Assembly (NCBI GenBank): GCA_024280945.1
Contig: JAMXLO010000103.1
Coordinates: 1-64,000 of the forward strand
Source of the DNA: Acetobacteraceae bacterium
GTDB lineage: Bacteria > Pseudomonadota > Alphaproteobacteria > Acetobacterales > Acetobacteraceae
Length of the DNA: 64,000 nt
Direction: 5' to 3'
Shown here: positions 9,507 to 18,990 of the stretch, one piece after another
How positions within the stretch are numbered: the first letter of the stretch is position 1
Layout of the letters: each line of letters starts with the position of its first letter
Position numbers and translations under genes: made by a program
The notes under the pieces: model-generated
Told to the model about the DNA's origin: nothing
Database searches by the model: none
The model's input: only the letters and a program-made list of their open reading frames with translations

Positions 9507-10615
9507 GAGGCCCCGCTGTCCTGCCGATCGTGATCGCCGCAGGTGGCACCGGCGGTCATTTCTTCCCGGCCGAAGCGCTGGCGAGCGAATTGTTGTCGCG
9601 CGGGCGACGCGTCGCGCTGATGACCGACGCGCGCTCCGGCGGACTGCAGAGCCCGGCGTTCGCTGGTCTGGAACGGTTTGTCATCCGCGGCGCCGGCATC
9701 GCCGGCCGCGGTGCATGGCGTGCTGGCAAGGCAACGATCGCGCTTTCTGGCGGCGTGCTTCAGGCACGACGCATCCTCGCGCGCATCAACGCCGGCGTCG
9801 TCGTTGGCTTTGGCGGCTATCCGAGTGTCGCGCCGGTGCTGGCGACGCGCCTGATGCGTCCTCGGCCAGCCGTGCTTCTGCATGAGCAGAATGCCGTGCT
9901 TGGCCGCGCCAATCGTTTCCTGGCGCGCCACGCCGATCGTCTGGCGCTCAGCTTCGCCGCGACGACGCGCGTGCCGAAGGTGGCAACCGTAGTAACCGGC
10001 AATCCGGTGCGCCCTGTCATCGCAGCGCTTGCGCGAACCAACTACCTGCCACCCGACGACACCATTCGTCTTCTGGTGCTCGGTGGCTCGCTGGGCGCAC
10101 GCGTGTTCAGCGACGTTGTGCCGGCGGCGCTCGCATCGCTCCCAGACGATCTGCTGTTGCGAATCAGGGTCGCGCAGCAATGTCGTCCCGAGGATCTGGA
10201 TCGGGTGCGCGCCACGTATGATCTCGCGGGAGTTGACGCCGATCTGTCTCCATTCTTTCCGGACGTCGCCGAGAGGCTTGCATCGGCGCATCTGGTGATT
10301 GCCCGCGCCGGTGCATCCACCATCGCGGAACTGGCGATTGCCGGGCGGCCGGCCATTCTCGTGCCTCTGCCTGGTGCGATCGACGAGCATCAGACGGCGA
10401 ATGCGCGCGCCCTCGTCGAGGCCCGCGGCGCATCGATGCTCCTACAGCGCGACCTTTCCCCCGCGACGCTGCGCGGCCAACTTGCTGCGCTGCTGGCCCA
10501 GCCCGAGTTGCTGAACCATGCCGCTCTCGCCGCGCGCACGATCGCGTGCCCGGACGCGGCAGCGCGATTGGCGGATCTGGTGGAGGAACTCATGCCTCAG
10601 GAGGCCAAGCCATGA
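9503..10615 (+). CDS. murG: UDP-GlcNAc:lipid I GlcNAc transferase MurG
   Basis: MurG makes lipid II by adding GlcNAc to lipid I on the cytoplasmic face of the membrane. The 370-residue GT28 protein has the glycine-rich [13 protein letters not shown] near residue 14, [11 protein letters not shown] near 128, GNPVRP near 168 and the donor-binding region with [11 protein letters not shown] near 267 and [10 protein letters not shown] near 290. It overlaps ftsW by 4 bp. Unlike other junctions here it is separated from the next gene, murC, by 103 bp that contain a palindromic repeat pair. Confidence 0.97.
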   Translation: MRGPAVLPIVIAAGGTGGHFFPAEALASELLSRGRRVALMTDARSGGLQSPAFAGLERFVIRGAGIAGRGAWRAGKATIALSGGVLQARRILARINAGVVVGFGGYPSVAPVLATRLMRPRPAVLLHEQNAVLGRANRFLARHADRLALSFAATTRVPKVATVVTGNPVRPVIAALARTNYLPPDDTIRLLVLGGSLGARVFSDVVPAALASLPDDLLLRIRVAQQCRPEDLDRVRATYDLAGVDADLSPFFPDVAERLASAHLVIARAGASTIAELAIAGRPAILVPLPGAIDEHQTANARALVEARGASMLLQRDLSPATLRGQLAALLAQPELLNHAALAARTIACPDAAARLADLVEELMPQEAKP

Positions 10616-10625
10616 CCGCCCCTCC

Positions 10626-10703
10626 GTCATGGCCGGCCTCCGTGCCGGCCATCAGTTCCACCGCAATGCCGCGAGCGATGGCCGGGACAAGCCCGGCCGT
10701 GAC
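10626..10703. repeat. REP-like double hairpin between murG and murC
   Basis: ATGGCCGGC (10629-10637) pairs perfectly with GCCGGCCAT (10644-10652) around a 6-nt loop. ATGGCCGGG (10678-10686) pairs with CCCGGCCGT (10692-10700) around ACAAG, with one mismatch. The outer ends GTCATGGCCGG and CCGGCCGTGAC are themselves inverted. This layout of two hairpins within an outer inverted repeat is like BIME/REP doublets. The hairpins lie between the murG stop and the murC ribosome-binding site and have no T-tract. They could stabilise mRNA or weaken coupling at this single gapped junction. Confidence 0.8.
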
Positions 10704-10718
10704 AGAAGAGGCTACCCT

Positions 10719-12152
10719 GTGAGAGCCCTCCCACTTTCCATCGGCACGATCCATTTCGTCGGCATCGGCGGCATCGGCATGTCGGGCATTGCCGAGGTGC
10801 TGCATAATCTCGGCTACTCGGTGCAAGGCAGCGATATCGCCGAGTCGGCCAATGTTCGTCGGCTGCGAGAGGCTGGCATTCCGGTGTCGATCGGCCACGA
10901 CGCGGCAAACCTCGGCAATGCTCAGGTCGTGGTCGTGTCATCCGCGGTGAAGCCCGACAACCCCGAAGTCGCCACGGCGCGCGTGCGGCTGATCCCGGTG
11001 GTGCGACGCGCCGAGATGCTGGCCGAGCTGATGCGGCTGAAGTGGTCGGTGGCGATCGGCGGCACGCACGGCAAGACCACCACCACCAGTCTGATCGCTG
11101 CGGTGCTGGAAGCCGCGCATCTCGATCCGACGGTGATCAACGGCGGTATCATCAACGCCTATGCCACCAACACGCGGATGGGCGCCGGTGACTGGATGGT
11201 GGTGGAGGCCGACGAAAGCGACGGCAGCTTCCTGCGCCTGCCGGCGGTGATCGCCGTTGTCACCAACATGGACCCCGAGCATCTCGACCACTGGGGCACA
11301 CCCGAAGCGATGGTTGCCGGCTACGACCAGTTCGTCGCCAACGTGCCGTTCTATGGCTTCGCCGTCCTCTGCATCGACCACCCCGAGGTGCAGCAGATGA
11401 TTCCGCGCCTGTCGGACCGGCGCATCATCACCTACGGCTTTTCGCCGCAGGCCGACGTACGCGCCGATCGCATCGTGCCCGACAAGCTTGGCTCGACGTT
11501 CGATGTCACCGTCACCGATCGCGCGCGCAACCGTTCGCGCAAGCTGGGCCCGTATCGCCTGCCGATGCTCGGCCAGCACAACGTGCAGAATGCACTGGCC
11601 GCGGTTGCCGTCGGCATCGAGATGGAAATCGATGACGACACGCTGCGCGGTGCCTTCGCCGGGTTCCGAGGCGTGAAGCGGCGCTTCACCAAGACCGGCG
11701 AGTCGGGCGGCATCACCGTCATCGACGATTACGGCCACCACCCGGTGGAAATCGCCGCCGTGCTGAAAGCCGCGCGCCAGGCCGGCGCACGCAACGTGAT
11801 CGCGGTGGTGCAGCCGCATCGATTCAGCCGTCTGCATTCGTTGTTCAGCGAGTTCTGCACCTGCATGAATGACGCCGGCACGGTCATCGTCGCCGATGTG
11901 TACCCGGCCGGTGAGGCACCGATCGAGGGCGTCAACCGCGACGCGCTGGTGGATGGGCTGCGCGCACGTGGCCATCGCAGCGTCGTGCCGTTGCCATCGC
12001 CGGTGCGTCTCGCCGAGATGGTCTATGCCATCGCCAAGCCAGGCGACTTCGTCGTCTGCCTCGGTGCCGGCAACATCACCCAATGGGCCGCCGCATTGCC
12101 GGGCGAACTGGCGGAATTGCAGAACCGCCGCATCGCCGGGAGCGCTGCATGA
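10719..12152 (+). CDS. murC: UDP-MurNAc:L-alanine ligase MurC
   Basis: MurC starts the peptide stem by ligating L-Ala to UDP-MurNAc. The 477 residues include the N-terminal [12 protein letters not shown] loop (residues 10-21), the ATP loop GGTHGKTTT from about residue 114, [10 protein letters not shown] near 162 and [10 protein letters not shown] near 337. I chose GTG 10719 because GAAGAGG lies 7 bp upstream and family homology begins there. The open frame continues upstream into the palindromic spacer and murG, but that stretch has no resemblance to MurC. The stop overlaps the murB start (ATGA). Confidence 0.96.
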   Translation: MRALPLSIGTIHFVGIGGIGMSGIAEVLHNLGYSVQGSDIAESANVRRLREAGIPVSIGHDAANLGNAQVVVVSSAVKPDNPEVATARVRLIPVVRRAEMLAELMRLKWSVAIGGTHGKTTTTSLIAAVLEAAHLDPTVINGGIINAYATNTRMGAGDWMVVEADESDGSFLRLPAVIAVVTNMDPEHLDHWGTPEAMVAGYDQFVANVPFYGFAVLCIDHPEVQQMIPRLSDRRIITYGFSPQADVRADRIVPDKLGSTFDVTVTDRARNRSRKLGPYRLPMLGQHNVQNALAAVAVGIEMEIDDDTLRGAFAGFRGVKRRFTKTGESGGITVIDDYGHHPVEIAAVLKAARQAGARNVIAVVQPHRFSRLHSLFSEFCTCMNDAGTVIVADVYPAGEAPIEGVNRDALVDGLRARGHRSVVPLPSPVRLAEMVYAIAKPGDFVVCLGAGNITQWAAALPGELAELQNRRIAGSAA

Positions 12153-13195
12153 ACCACCACCCCAACAAAATCCGGCCTCCCCCCGCGGGAGGGGAGCCTG
12201 CCCCGGACTTGATCCGCGGCCACGGGGAAGGGGCGCTGCCACCGCTACGTGGTCGCGTTCAAGTGCGTGCCCCGCTGGCACCTTTCACCTGGTTCCGCGT
12301 CGGCGGACCGGCCGAGGTGCTGGTACGCCCGGCAGACGAAATAGATCTCGTACAGTTCCTGCGCGCGCTGCCGCTCGACATTCCCGTGCATGTGATTGGC
12401 GCCTGCTCGAACCTGATCATTCGCGACGGTGGGCTGCCCGGCGTCGTGATCCGCCTGGCGCGAGGTTTCGGCGCAATCACCGTCGGTATCGACGGTGTGA
12501 TTGCCGGCGCCGCGGCGCTCGACGTGACCGTGGCTGAACATGCTGCTGCCGCCGGGCTGACCGGGTTGGAATTCCTCTCAGGCATACCGGGCAGCATCGG
12601 CGGTGCCGTGGTGATGAACGGCGGCGCTTATGGCGGTGATATCGCCTCCTGTCTCGAGTGGGCAGACATCGTGACGCGCACCGGCGCGCAACGCCGCATG
12701 ACAGCCGCGGATCTCGCCTTTGCCTATCGCCACTCACGTCTGCCGCAAGGTGCCGTGGTGGTACGCGCCCGACTGCGTGCGAAACCTGGCGCACCGGCGG
12801 CTATTGCAGCGCGCATGGCAGAAATCCGCACGGCTCGTGAGGCGTCGCAGCCGGTCCGTGCGCGAACCGGAGGATCGACCTTCCGCAATCCACCCGACAT
12901 GAAGGCGTGGGAACTGATCGACTCCACCGGCTGTCGTGGACTGACGCGCGGTGGTGCCCAGGTCTCCGAAAAGCACTGCAATTTCCTGATCAACACTGGA
13001 GATGCCTCTGCCGCTGACCTTGAAGGTCTCGGCGAAGAAGTGCGACGCCGCGTGCATGAGGCGACCGGCATAACGCTCGAATGGGAAATCCACCGCATCG
13101 GCGTGCCCGTCCCGTCAATCCCCCTCCCCTCGCGGGAGGGGCCTGCCCCGGACTTGATCCGGGGGGGAGGGGGGAGCGGGCAGTCCATCCCATGA
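12149..13195 (+). CDS. murB: UDP-N-acetylenolpyruvoylglucosamine reductase MurB, with repeat-derived ends
   Basis: MurB reduces UDP-GlcNAc-enolpyruvate to UDP-MurNAc using FAD and NADPH. The FAD-binding segments [12 protein letters not shown] and [19 protein letters not shown], catalytic Ser243 in GGSTFRNP, and the late Glu in LEWEIHRIG are all present. The ends are odd. Native-looking sequence (LPPLRGR...[13 protein letters not shown]) begins only near residue 30, and the preceding codons are a palindromic repeat translated as ...[10 protein letters not shown]. After the last family motif the C-terminus is a second copy, read in the same frame as ...[10 protein letters not shown]. The ATG at 12149 overlaps the murC stop and the gene stop overlaps ddl, so this frame is fixed by coupling. 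A later GTG (12263) would skip the first copy but truncate the conserved N-terminus. Confidence 0.95.
   Translation: MNHHPNKIRPPPAGGEPAPDLIRGHGEGALPPLRGRVQVRAPLAPFTWFRVGGPAEVLVRPADEIDLVQFLRALPLDIPVHVIGACSNLIIRDGGLPGVVIRLARGFGAITVGIDGVIAGAAALDVTVAEHAAAAGLTGLEFLSGIPGSIGGAVVMNGGAYGGDIASCLEWADIVTRTGAQRRMTAADLAFAYRHSRLPQGAVVVRARLRAKPGAPAAIAARMAEIRTAREASQPVRARTGGSTFRNPPDMKAWELIDSTGCRGLTRGGAQVSEKHCNFLINTGDASAADLEGLGEEVRRRVHEATGITLEWEIHRIGVPVPSIPLPSREGPAPDLIRGGGGSGQSIP
12174..12232. repeat. Palindromic element translated at the MurB N-terminus
   Basis: A GC-rich hairpin (CCTCCC...GGGAGG around 12178-12193) is followed by CCTG and an imperfect copy of the CCCCGGACTTGATCC-type palindrome (from 12201), then GGGGAAGGGG. 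The same order of modules recurs at 13121-13174 and, reversed, at 45793-45853. Here the element lies wholly inside the murB frame and adds about 20 codons. Confidence 0.8.
13119..13175. repeat. Palindromic element translated at the MurB C-terminus
   Basis: CCCCTCCC (13121-13128) and GGGAGGGG (13134-13141) pair perfectly around CTCGC. CCCCGGA (13146-13152) and TCCGGGG (13158-13164) pair perfectly around CTTGA. A GGGAGGGGGG tail follows. This is the most complete long-form copy in the window. It is read in the same frame as the copy at the MurB N-terminus and ends just before the ATGA overlap with ddl. Confidence 0.85.
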
Positions 13196-14112
13196 CCCGC
13201 GTCGCAGTTCTCTACGGCGGCATCTCCGCCGAATGCGAAGTCAGCCGCTCAACCGGCCTGCAGGTGATCCCTGCACTGCGCGAGGCCGGTTTCGAGGTGA
13301 CCCCGATCGAAGTGGGCGAAGACATCGGCGCCGTCATTGCCGCGCTGAATCCACGCCCCGATGCGGTGTTCAACGCACTGCATGGACGGTTCGGCGAGGA
13401 CGGCGTGATCCAGGGTGTGCTCGATTGGCTCGGCATTCCCTACACGCATTCCGGCGTGCGCGCTTCGGCATTGGCGATGGACAAGGTTGCGGCGAAGACG
13501 ATCTTCGCCGCGGCAGGCCTGCCGACCGCGCATGGTCGCGTCGTGCCGACCGATGAACTGGCAGAAGCCGATCCATTGCCGCTGCCCTACGTGGTGAAGC
13601 CGGTCAGCGAAGGCTCATCCGTCGGGGTCGAAATCATCAAACGCGGTGACAACCGCCGAGCCGAGGTCGCGTGCAACTGGCGCTATGGCAAAACCGCACT
13701 GGTGGAGGAATACATCCCAGGTCGCGAACTCACTGTCGGCGTGATGGGCGACCGTGCTCTCGCAGTCACCGAGATCATCGCCGAAGCTGGCGTATTCTAT
13801 GACTACGAATCCAAATACGCCGATGGCGGCTCGCGCCATATTATCCCTGCGCGCGTGCACCCGGATATGTACCATCGTGCGCTCGATGTCGCGCTGGCGG
13901 CGCATCGCGCGCTCGGCTGTCGCGGCGCCACACGTTGCGACTTCCGTTACGACGACACGAAGGGCGAACCCGGCCGGCTCGTACTGCTCGAGATCAACAC
14001 CCAGCCCGGTCTGACGCCGACATCGCTGTTGCCCGAACAGGCGGCGCATCACGGCATCAACTTCTCGCAGCTCTGCGCGTGGATGGTGGAGAATGCAGCA
14101 TGCCGCGTGTAG
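13192..14112 (+). CDS. ddl: D-alanine--D-alanine ligase
   Basis: Ddl makes D-Ala-D-Ala for MurF. The 306 residues form an ATP-grasp enzyme: N-terminal VLYGGISAECEVS, HGRFGEDGVIQGVLDWLGIPYTHSG split over residues 63-87, the lysine in PYVVKPVSEGSSVGV near 138-150, and the metal-binding C-terminus with LLEINTQPGLTPTSLLPEQA near 265. ATG 13192 overlaps the murB stop (ATGA). The 3' end overlaps ftsQ by 13 bp. Confidence 0.97.
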   Translation: MTRVAVLYGGISAECEVSRSTGLQVIPALREAGFEVTPIEVGEDIGAVIAALNPRPDAVFNALHGRFGEDGVIQGVLDWLGIPYTHSGVRASALAMDKVAAKTIFAAAGLPTAHGRVVPTDELAEADPLPLPYVVKPVSEGSSVGVEIIKRGDNRRAEVACNWRYGKTALVEEYIPGRELTVGVMGDRALAVTEIIAEAGVFYDYESKYADGGSRHIIPARVHPDMYHRALDVALAAHRALGCRGATRCDFRYDDTKGEPGRLVLLEINTQPGLTPTSLLPEQAAHHGINFSQLCAWMVENAACRV

Positions 14113-14933
14113 CCCGCGGCCCCCGCACGTCGGTGAATGACCGGCCTGGCCGGCTGAAGCTGTTGCTGCGCCGACAGAAGCGATTGCTGCGTCCTGCGGG
14201 CTGGGTTGCATCGGTCCTGCTTGTCGTGAGTTTGGTGCTGGGCGCGATCCACTCCAACGCTCCCGGCGGCACGGTGGCCACGTTGCGCGAACGGCTGGGC
14301 AACGCCACCGCGGCCGCCGGCCTGCGCGTCACTGACGTCGTCATCCAAGGACGCGCCAACACGCCGGAACCGTTGCTGCGCGCGGCGATCGGCGTCAGCA
14401 AGGGCGATCCGATCCTCAGCTTCTCGGTCGAGATGGCGCGTCAACGCATCGAAACGCTGTCATGGGTACAGCACGCCACGGTCGAACGACGCTTGCCAAG
14501 CACCGTGGTGGTCTATCTGCAGGAGCGGGGACCGTTCGCCATTTGGCAGAACCAGGGCAAGTTCGTCCTGATCGATCGCACCGGCGCGGTGGTCACGAAC
14601 GAGCATCTTGCCGAGTTCCACCAGTTGCCTCTGGTCGTCGGTCCCGGTGCACCGGCCGCCGCCGCCGCCCTGATTGACGCACTGACAGATCATCCGGATC
14701 TGCAGAAGCGCATCACTGCCGCGGTGCGCATTGGCGAGCGTCGGTGGAACCTGCGGCTCAACAACGGCGCCGATGTGATGCTGCCGGAAGGTCACGAGGC
14801 TCAGGCGATCGCGCGCCTGATGCAGTTGCAGCAGGACCATGCATTGCTCGATCGTCCCCTCGCTGCGATCGACATGCGTCTCGGCGATCGCCTCGTTGTG
14901 CGGCCGCGCCCCGGTGAGAACAAGCCGACATGA
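14100..14933 (+). CDS. ftsQ: Cell division protein FtsQ
   Basis: FtsQ is a bitopic divisome protein that recruits FtsL and FtsB. The 277 residues have a basic cytoplasmic N-terminus (RLKLLLRRQKRLLRP), one membrane segment at about residues 36-55, a POTRA domain beginning near VTDVVIQGRANTPEPLLRAAI (VIQGRANT at about 81), and an FtsQ domain with WVQHATVERRLPSTVVVYLQER split across residues 121-142. ATG 14100 lies inside the end of ddl, and the family N-terminus agrees with it. The stop overlaps ftsA (ATGA). Confidence 0.95.
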   Translation: MPRVARGPRTSVNDRPGRLKLLLRRQKRLLRPAGWVASVLLVVSLVLGAIHSNAPGGTVATLRERLGNATAAAGLRVTDVVIQGRANTPEPLLRAAIGVSKGDPILSFSVEMARQRIETLSWVQHATVERRLPSTVVVYLQERGPFAIWQNQGKFVLIDRTGAVVTNEHLAEFHQLPLVVGPGAPAAAAALIDALTDHPDLQKRITAAVRIGERRWNLRLNNGADVMLPEGHEAQAIARLMQLQQDHALLDRPLAAIDMRLGDRLVVRPRPGENKPT

Positions 14934-16228
14934 ACGACATGTCCCGCCGCGTGCTGCCGCCGCCGAATGACACCGATGAGCCAGCGCGCCCGCGGCATGG
15001 CCGCAGCGGACCATTTGGCGTGCTCGACATCGGTACCACAAAGATCGTCTGCCTGATCGGCCGTACCGAGAGCGATGGCTCGCTGCGTGCACTTGGTTTT
15101 GGTTGGCAGAAAGGGCGGGGCATTCGTGGCGGCGGCATCGTCGATCTCGATGCGGCGGAAAAAGCCATTCGCGTTGCGGTCGGCCAGGCCGAGGATATGG
15201 CCGATACGCGGCTGCACTCGGTGACAGTGAACCTCACCTGCGGGCAGCCGGAATCGCGACTGTTCAACGTTCAGTGGCCGGTTGGCGGCCGCGCGGTGGA
15301 AGAACAGGACGTCCGTCGCGTGGTGCACGAGGCGCGGGTGCGTGCCGCCGCCGACGGGCGCGAAGTGATTCACGCACTACCGCTCACGTTCTCCGTCGAT
15401 CAGACGGACGGTGTCACCGATCCTCGTGGCTTGTTCTGCGAAGAACTCACGGCGCGGCTGCATATCGTCGATGCCATGTCGACAGCGCTGCGCTCTCTCG
15501 GTGCGTGCATCGCGCGCTGCGATCTCGACGTCGGGGAACTGGTCTCCGCGCCGATGGCTTCGGGTCTTGCGACGCTGGTGGCGGATGAGCGGGAACTTGG
15601 TGCAACGGTCATCGACATGGGCGGCGGCACCACGGGTATGGCGGTATTTGCCGAAGGTCAGTTGCTGCATACCGCGCAATTGCCGGTTGGTGGCCAGCAC
15701 GTGACCAACGATCTCGCGCGGATGCTTTCCACACCAGTGGTGCACGCCGAAAGATTGAAGACGCTGTACGGCAATGCGCAGCCATGCAAGGATGACGAGA
15801 GGGAGATGCTGCCCGTGCCGCTGGTTGGCGAAGAGGAGCACCAGATCGCCAAGGTGCCGCGCAGCATGGTGGTCAACGTCATTCGTCCACGGCTGGAAGA
15901 GACGTTCGAGATGGTGAAGGAGCGTCTCGACAACTCGGGCCTGACGCGCGCGGCGGGTACACGCGTGGTGCTGACCGGTGGTGCCTGCCAGCTTGCCGGT
16001 GCGCGCGATCTCGCCGGTCGCATTCTCAACAAGCAGGTGCGCCTTGGTCGCCCAAGCGCACTGCGTGGGCTGCCGGATTCGGCAACCGGTCCTGCGTTCG
16101 CCACGGCAGCCGGGCTGCTTGCTTGGACAGCCGGTGAAGGACGCACCATGCGGGACGTCGATCTCGAGGTCGATCGGCCCACTGGATTCGTCCGTCGCAT
16201 CGTCAACTTTTTGCGGGAGCGCGTCTGA
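14930..16228 (+). CDS. ftsA: Cell division protein FtsA
   Basis: FtsA is the actin-like protein that tethers FtsZ filaments to the membrane. The 432 residues show the nucleotide-binding motifs GVLDIGTTKIVCLI (residues 29-42), IDMGGGTTGMAVF near 225 and VLTGGACQLAG near 347. The C-terminus GFVRRIVNFLRERV is amphipathic and fits the membrane-targeting helix. The gene starts in an ATGA overlap with ftsQ. A 115-bp gap follows before ftsZ, the first clear break in coupling since murG-murC. Confidence 0.97.
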   Translation: MNDMSRRVLPPPNDTDEPARPRHGRSGPFGVLDIGTTKIVCLIGRTESDGSLRALGFGWQKGRGIRGGGIVDLDAAEKAIRVAVGQAEDMADTRLHSVTVNLTCGQPESRLFNVQWPVGGRAVEEQDVRRVVHEARVRAAADGREVIHALPLTFSVDQTDGVTDPRGLFCEELTARLHIVDAMSTALRSLGACIARCDLDVGELVSAPMASGLATLVADERELGATVIDMGGGTTGMAVFAEGQLLHTAQLPVGGQHVTNDLARMLSTPVVHAERLKTLYGNAQPCKDDEREMLPVPLVGEEEHQIAKVPRSMVVNVIRPRLEETFEMVKERLDNSGLTRAAGTRVVLTGGACQLAGARDLAGRILNKQVRLGRPSALRGLPDSATGPAFATAAGLLAWTAGEGRTMRDVDLEVDRPTGFVRRIVNFLRERV

Positions 16229-16343
16229 TGCCTGAATTTTTTGCCGGCGCGCTCAGTCGCCGCGACACGAATCGAAGTTTGTGGCGTAACAACGACTGCA
16301 ACGACTCGGCTCGACTGGGAGCTCCACTTGGGGAGAAGTCGCC
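16229..16343 (+). promoter_or_regulatory. ftsA-ftsZ intergenic leader with two GANTC sites
   Basis: This 115-bp stretch holds GAATC (16269-16273) and GACTC (16303-16307). GANTC is the CcrM methylation target, and such sites mark cell-cycle promoters of ftsZ in Caulobacter. The sites may be chance, and no clear -35/-10 pair is visible. GGGGAGAAG at 16328-16336 is a strong ribosome-binding site for ftsZ. Confidence 0.35.
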
Positions 16344-17900
16344 ATGACTCTGAATCTCACCATACCGCAGACTCAGCACACCGACTTCAGCCCGAAAATA
16401 ACGGTGATCGGCGTCGGAGGCGGCGGCACCAATGCGGTGGACAATATGATCGCCGCGAACCTGCAGGGCGTTGAGTTCGTCGTCGCCAATACGGACGCCC
16501 AGCAACTTATCCACAGTCGTGCTGATCGTCGCATCCAATTGGGGCCGCACATCACGCAAGGTCTTGGTGCCGGTGCGAAGCCGGACATCGGCAAGGCTGC
16601 AGCGGAAGAAGCTTCCGACGAACTGGCACGTCATCTCGATGGCGCGCATATGGTGTTCATCACGGCCGGTATGGGTGGCGGTACTGGCACTGGTGCCGCG
16701 CCGGTGATCGCGCGCATGGCGCGCGAACGCAACATCCTGACCGTCGGCGTGGTGACCAAGCCTTTCGGCTTCGAAGGTGTGCGACGTGCACGCTGCGCCG
16801 ATCAGGGAATTGATGAGCTGCAACGCCATGTAGATACGCTGATCGTTATCCCCAACCAGAACCTGTTCAGGATGGCCAATGAACGCACCACGTGGAAGGA
16901 AGCGTTCAAGATGGCCGACCAGGTGCTCTACATGGGCGTGCGCGGCGTCACCGATCTTATGATGGCGCCTGGCCTGGTGAATCTCGACTTCGCCGACATC
17001 CGCACCGTGATGGCAGAAATGGGCAAGGCGATGATGGGAACCGGCGAAGCGGAAGGCGAGAACCGATCGATCCGCGCCGCCGAGGCTGCGATCAGCAATC
17101 CATTGCTGGAAGACACCTCCATGTCCGGCGCGCGGGGATTGCTGATCAACATTACCGGTGGCGATGATCTGACATTGTTCGAAGTCGATCAGGCGGCGAA
17201 CCGCATCCGCGAAGAAGTCGACGAAGAAGCCAACATCATCTTCGGCTCGGCGATCGATGCGGAATTGCAAGGCCGGATCCGCGTATCGGTGGTGGCGACC
17301 GGCATCGACACGCCAGCACATGCCGAGCACGAACGCCCCCGTCTCGCCGTGGTTGGCGGCGGTGCCATGCCGATGCCGCAGCCGATACCGCTGCCGGCGC
17401 ATGCCACACTGTCCGTCGCGGTGCCTGCGAGCGCGACGCCTGGCCACGCGCCGATGATGATGGGACTGCATCCGTTGCGGCAGGCGTCCCCCGCCACGGC
17501 CGCAGCGGCGGAAACCATGCCGGATACCGCGCCAATGATGGAGGCAATGGTTTCGACCGCGCCGTACCCCATCTCTCACGCGGCGGCCGCACCTGCCCCA
17601 GTCGCCGCACAATATCCGCGCGTCGCCGCGGCGGCTTCGCGCTCGGAACTGTTCGCCCCGCCAGCGGCGGCGCCGGTGTCGTCCGAGCCACCCCGCCCAA
17701 GCCTGTTCAGCCAGGTCACCGGCGTGCTCCGCCGCCGACTTCCGTCAGCGCCGCCATCGCAGTCGGAAGCGGCACCCGTGCGCTCGGAGCCAGCCCTGCA
17801 TGAACCCCGGCCCGAGCCGTCACGCGCCTCGGTGCGGCAGACTGCCGGAGAAGAGGTCGGCCTGGACATTCCAGCCTTTCTCCGCCGACAGTCGTCGTAG
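16344..17900 (+). CDS. ftsZ: Cell division GTPase FtsZ
   Basis: FtsZ polymerises into the cytokinetic ring. The 518 residues begin with a globular GTPase: [14 protein letters not shown] near residue 19, the signature GGGTGTG at 111-117, [11 protein letters not shown] near 214, and the catalytic T7 region within it. After about residue 320 comes a Pro/Ala-rich linker of some 180 residues, longer than in E. coli but common in alphaproteobacteria. The end DIPAFLRRQ is the conserved C-terminal peptide that binds FtsA. The ATG has GGGGAGAAG 8 bp upstream. Confidence 0.98.
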   Translation: MTLNLTIPQTQHTDFSPKITVIGVGGGGTNAVDNMIAANLQGVEFVVANTDAQQLIHSRADRRIQLGPHITQGLGAGAKPDIGKAAAEEASDELARHLDGAHMVFITAGMGGGTGTGAAPVIARMARERNILTVGVVTKPFGFEGVRRARCADQGIDELQRHVDTLIVIPNQNLFRMANERTTWKEAFKMADQVLYMGVRGVTDLMMAPGLVNLDFADIRTVMAEMGKAMMGTGEAEGENRSIRAAEAAISNPLLEDTSMSGARGLLINITGGDDLTLFEVDQAANRIREEVDEEANIIFGSAIDAELQGRIRVSVVATGIDTPAHAEHERPRLAVVGGGAMPMPQPIPLPAHATLSVAVPASATPGHAPMMMGLHPLRQASPATAAAAETMPDTAPMMEAMVSTAPYPISHAAAAPAPVAAQYPRVAAAASRSELFAPPAAAPVSSEPPRPSLFSQVTGVLRRRLPSAPPSQSEAAPVRSEPALHEPRPEPSRASVRQTAGEEVGLDIPAFLRRQSS

Positions 17901-18017
17901 CAGGAAAGCTATAAAGTCAATGGCATAGAGGGAAATACTCAGAAACAATCATTGACTGGCCAGTGCCGCACCGCACAACTAACCTTCTGAACGAATCGAA
18001 GTCGAGAGACGGAGCGG

Positions 18018-18947
18018 ATGGACGGGCTGGCGTTTTCTGTGGCGGCAGATGGCGCCGTTGGCGAGGCGGTGACGGCGCCCCAGCGCACGCTGAAGGCGGC
18101 AATCGGTTGTGTGGGTGTCGGTCTGCATACCGGGCAGCGCGTCTCGCTCAGCTTCCAGCCGGCGCCCGTGGACCATGGCATCGTGTTCCGTCGCGTCGAT
18201 CTGGGGATCGACATTCCGGCGCGCTTCGACCGTGTGGTCGACACGCGCCTCTGCACAATCCTGGAGCACGACCGCGCCCGCGTCGGCACGGTTGAGCATG
18301 TCATGGCGGCACTGGCCGGCTGCGGCATCGACAACGCTGTGGTCGAACTCGATGGACCGGAACCGCCGATCTTCGATGGCTCTGCCGCACAGTTGGTATT
18401 CTTGCTGGATTGCGCCGGCACGGTTGTGCAGGACGCGCCGCGCCCGGTGATCGAGATCCTGCGGCCGGTCCGCGTCAGCGACGGCAATGGCTTCGCCGAA
18501 CTGCGGCCGGAACCGACCGGCTTCGAGATGGCGCTGTCGATCGACTTCACTGCAGCGGCGATCGGCCGCCAGGCTTTGGCATTGCATCTGACGCCGCAGA
18601 GTTTCCGCCATGAACTTGCGCGTGCGCGCACTTTCGCTTTGGCGGAGGAGATCGACCAGTTGCGCGCCAGCGGACTCGCACAGGGCGGCAGTCTGGATAA
18701 TGCCGTGGTGGTCGATCAGGAACGCGTACTGAACCCTGCCGGCCTGCGGGTGCCGGACGAGTTTGTCCGCCACAAGCTGCTGGACGCGGTGGGTGATCTG
18801 GCACTGGCGGGAGCGCCGTTGCGAGGCCGCTTCACCGCCCATCGCTCCGGGCATACATTGAACAACCGCTTGTTGCGTGCACTGTTCGCTGATCGGGCGG
18901 CATGGCGAGAAGTCGAGCCTGCGCCCCTGGCGATTGCAGCCGAATAG
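18018..18947 (+). CDS. lpxC: UDP-3-O-acyl-N-acetylglucosamine deacetylase LpxC
   Basis: LpxC is the zinc deacetylase that commits UDP-acyl-GlcNAc to lipid A. The 309 residues carry VGLHTGQRV near the start, the zinc ligand in GTVEHVMAAL, LDGPEPPIFDGSA near residue 114, and the later ligands in HKLLDAVGD and AHRSGHTLN. ftsZ-lpxC is the usual order in alphaproteobacteria. A TTGACT at 17952-17957 in the 117-bp upstream gap could be a -35 element, but I see no good -10. GGAGCGG precedes the ATG. Confidence 0.97.
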   Translation: MDGLAFSVAADGAVGEAVTAPQRTLKAAIGCVGVGLHTGQRVSLSFQPAPVDHGIVFRRVDLGIDIPARFDRVVDTRLCTILEHDRARVGTVEHVMAALAGCGIDNAVVELDGPEPPIFDGSAAQLVFLLDCAGTVVQDAPRPVIEILRPVRVSDGNGFAELRPEPTGFEMALSIDFTAAAIGRQALALHLTPQSFRHELARARTFALAEEIDQLRASGLAQGGSLDNAVVVDQERVLNPAGLRVPDEFVRHKLLDAVGDLALAGAPLRGRFTAHRSGHTLNNRLLRALFADRAAWREVEPAPLAIAAE

Positions 18948-18990
18948 CCCAGCGCTTCGCGCGATGGCGCCGCATGCTATAAGTGGCGCG

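Noticed and set aside
13119-13175. Hairpins at the end of murB as a transcription terminator
   Set aside because: There is no T-tract and ddl overlaps the murB stop, so transcription must pass through.
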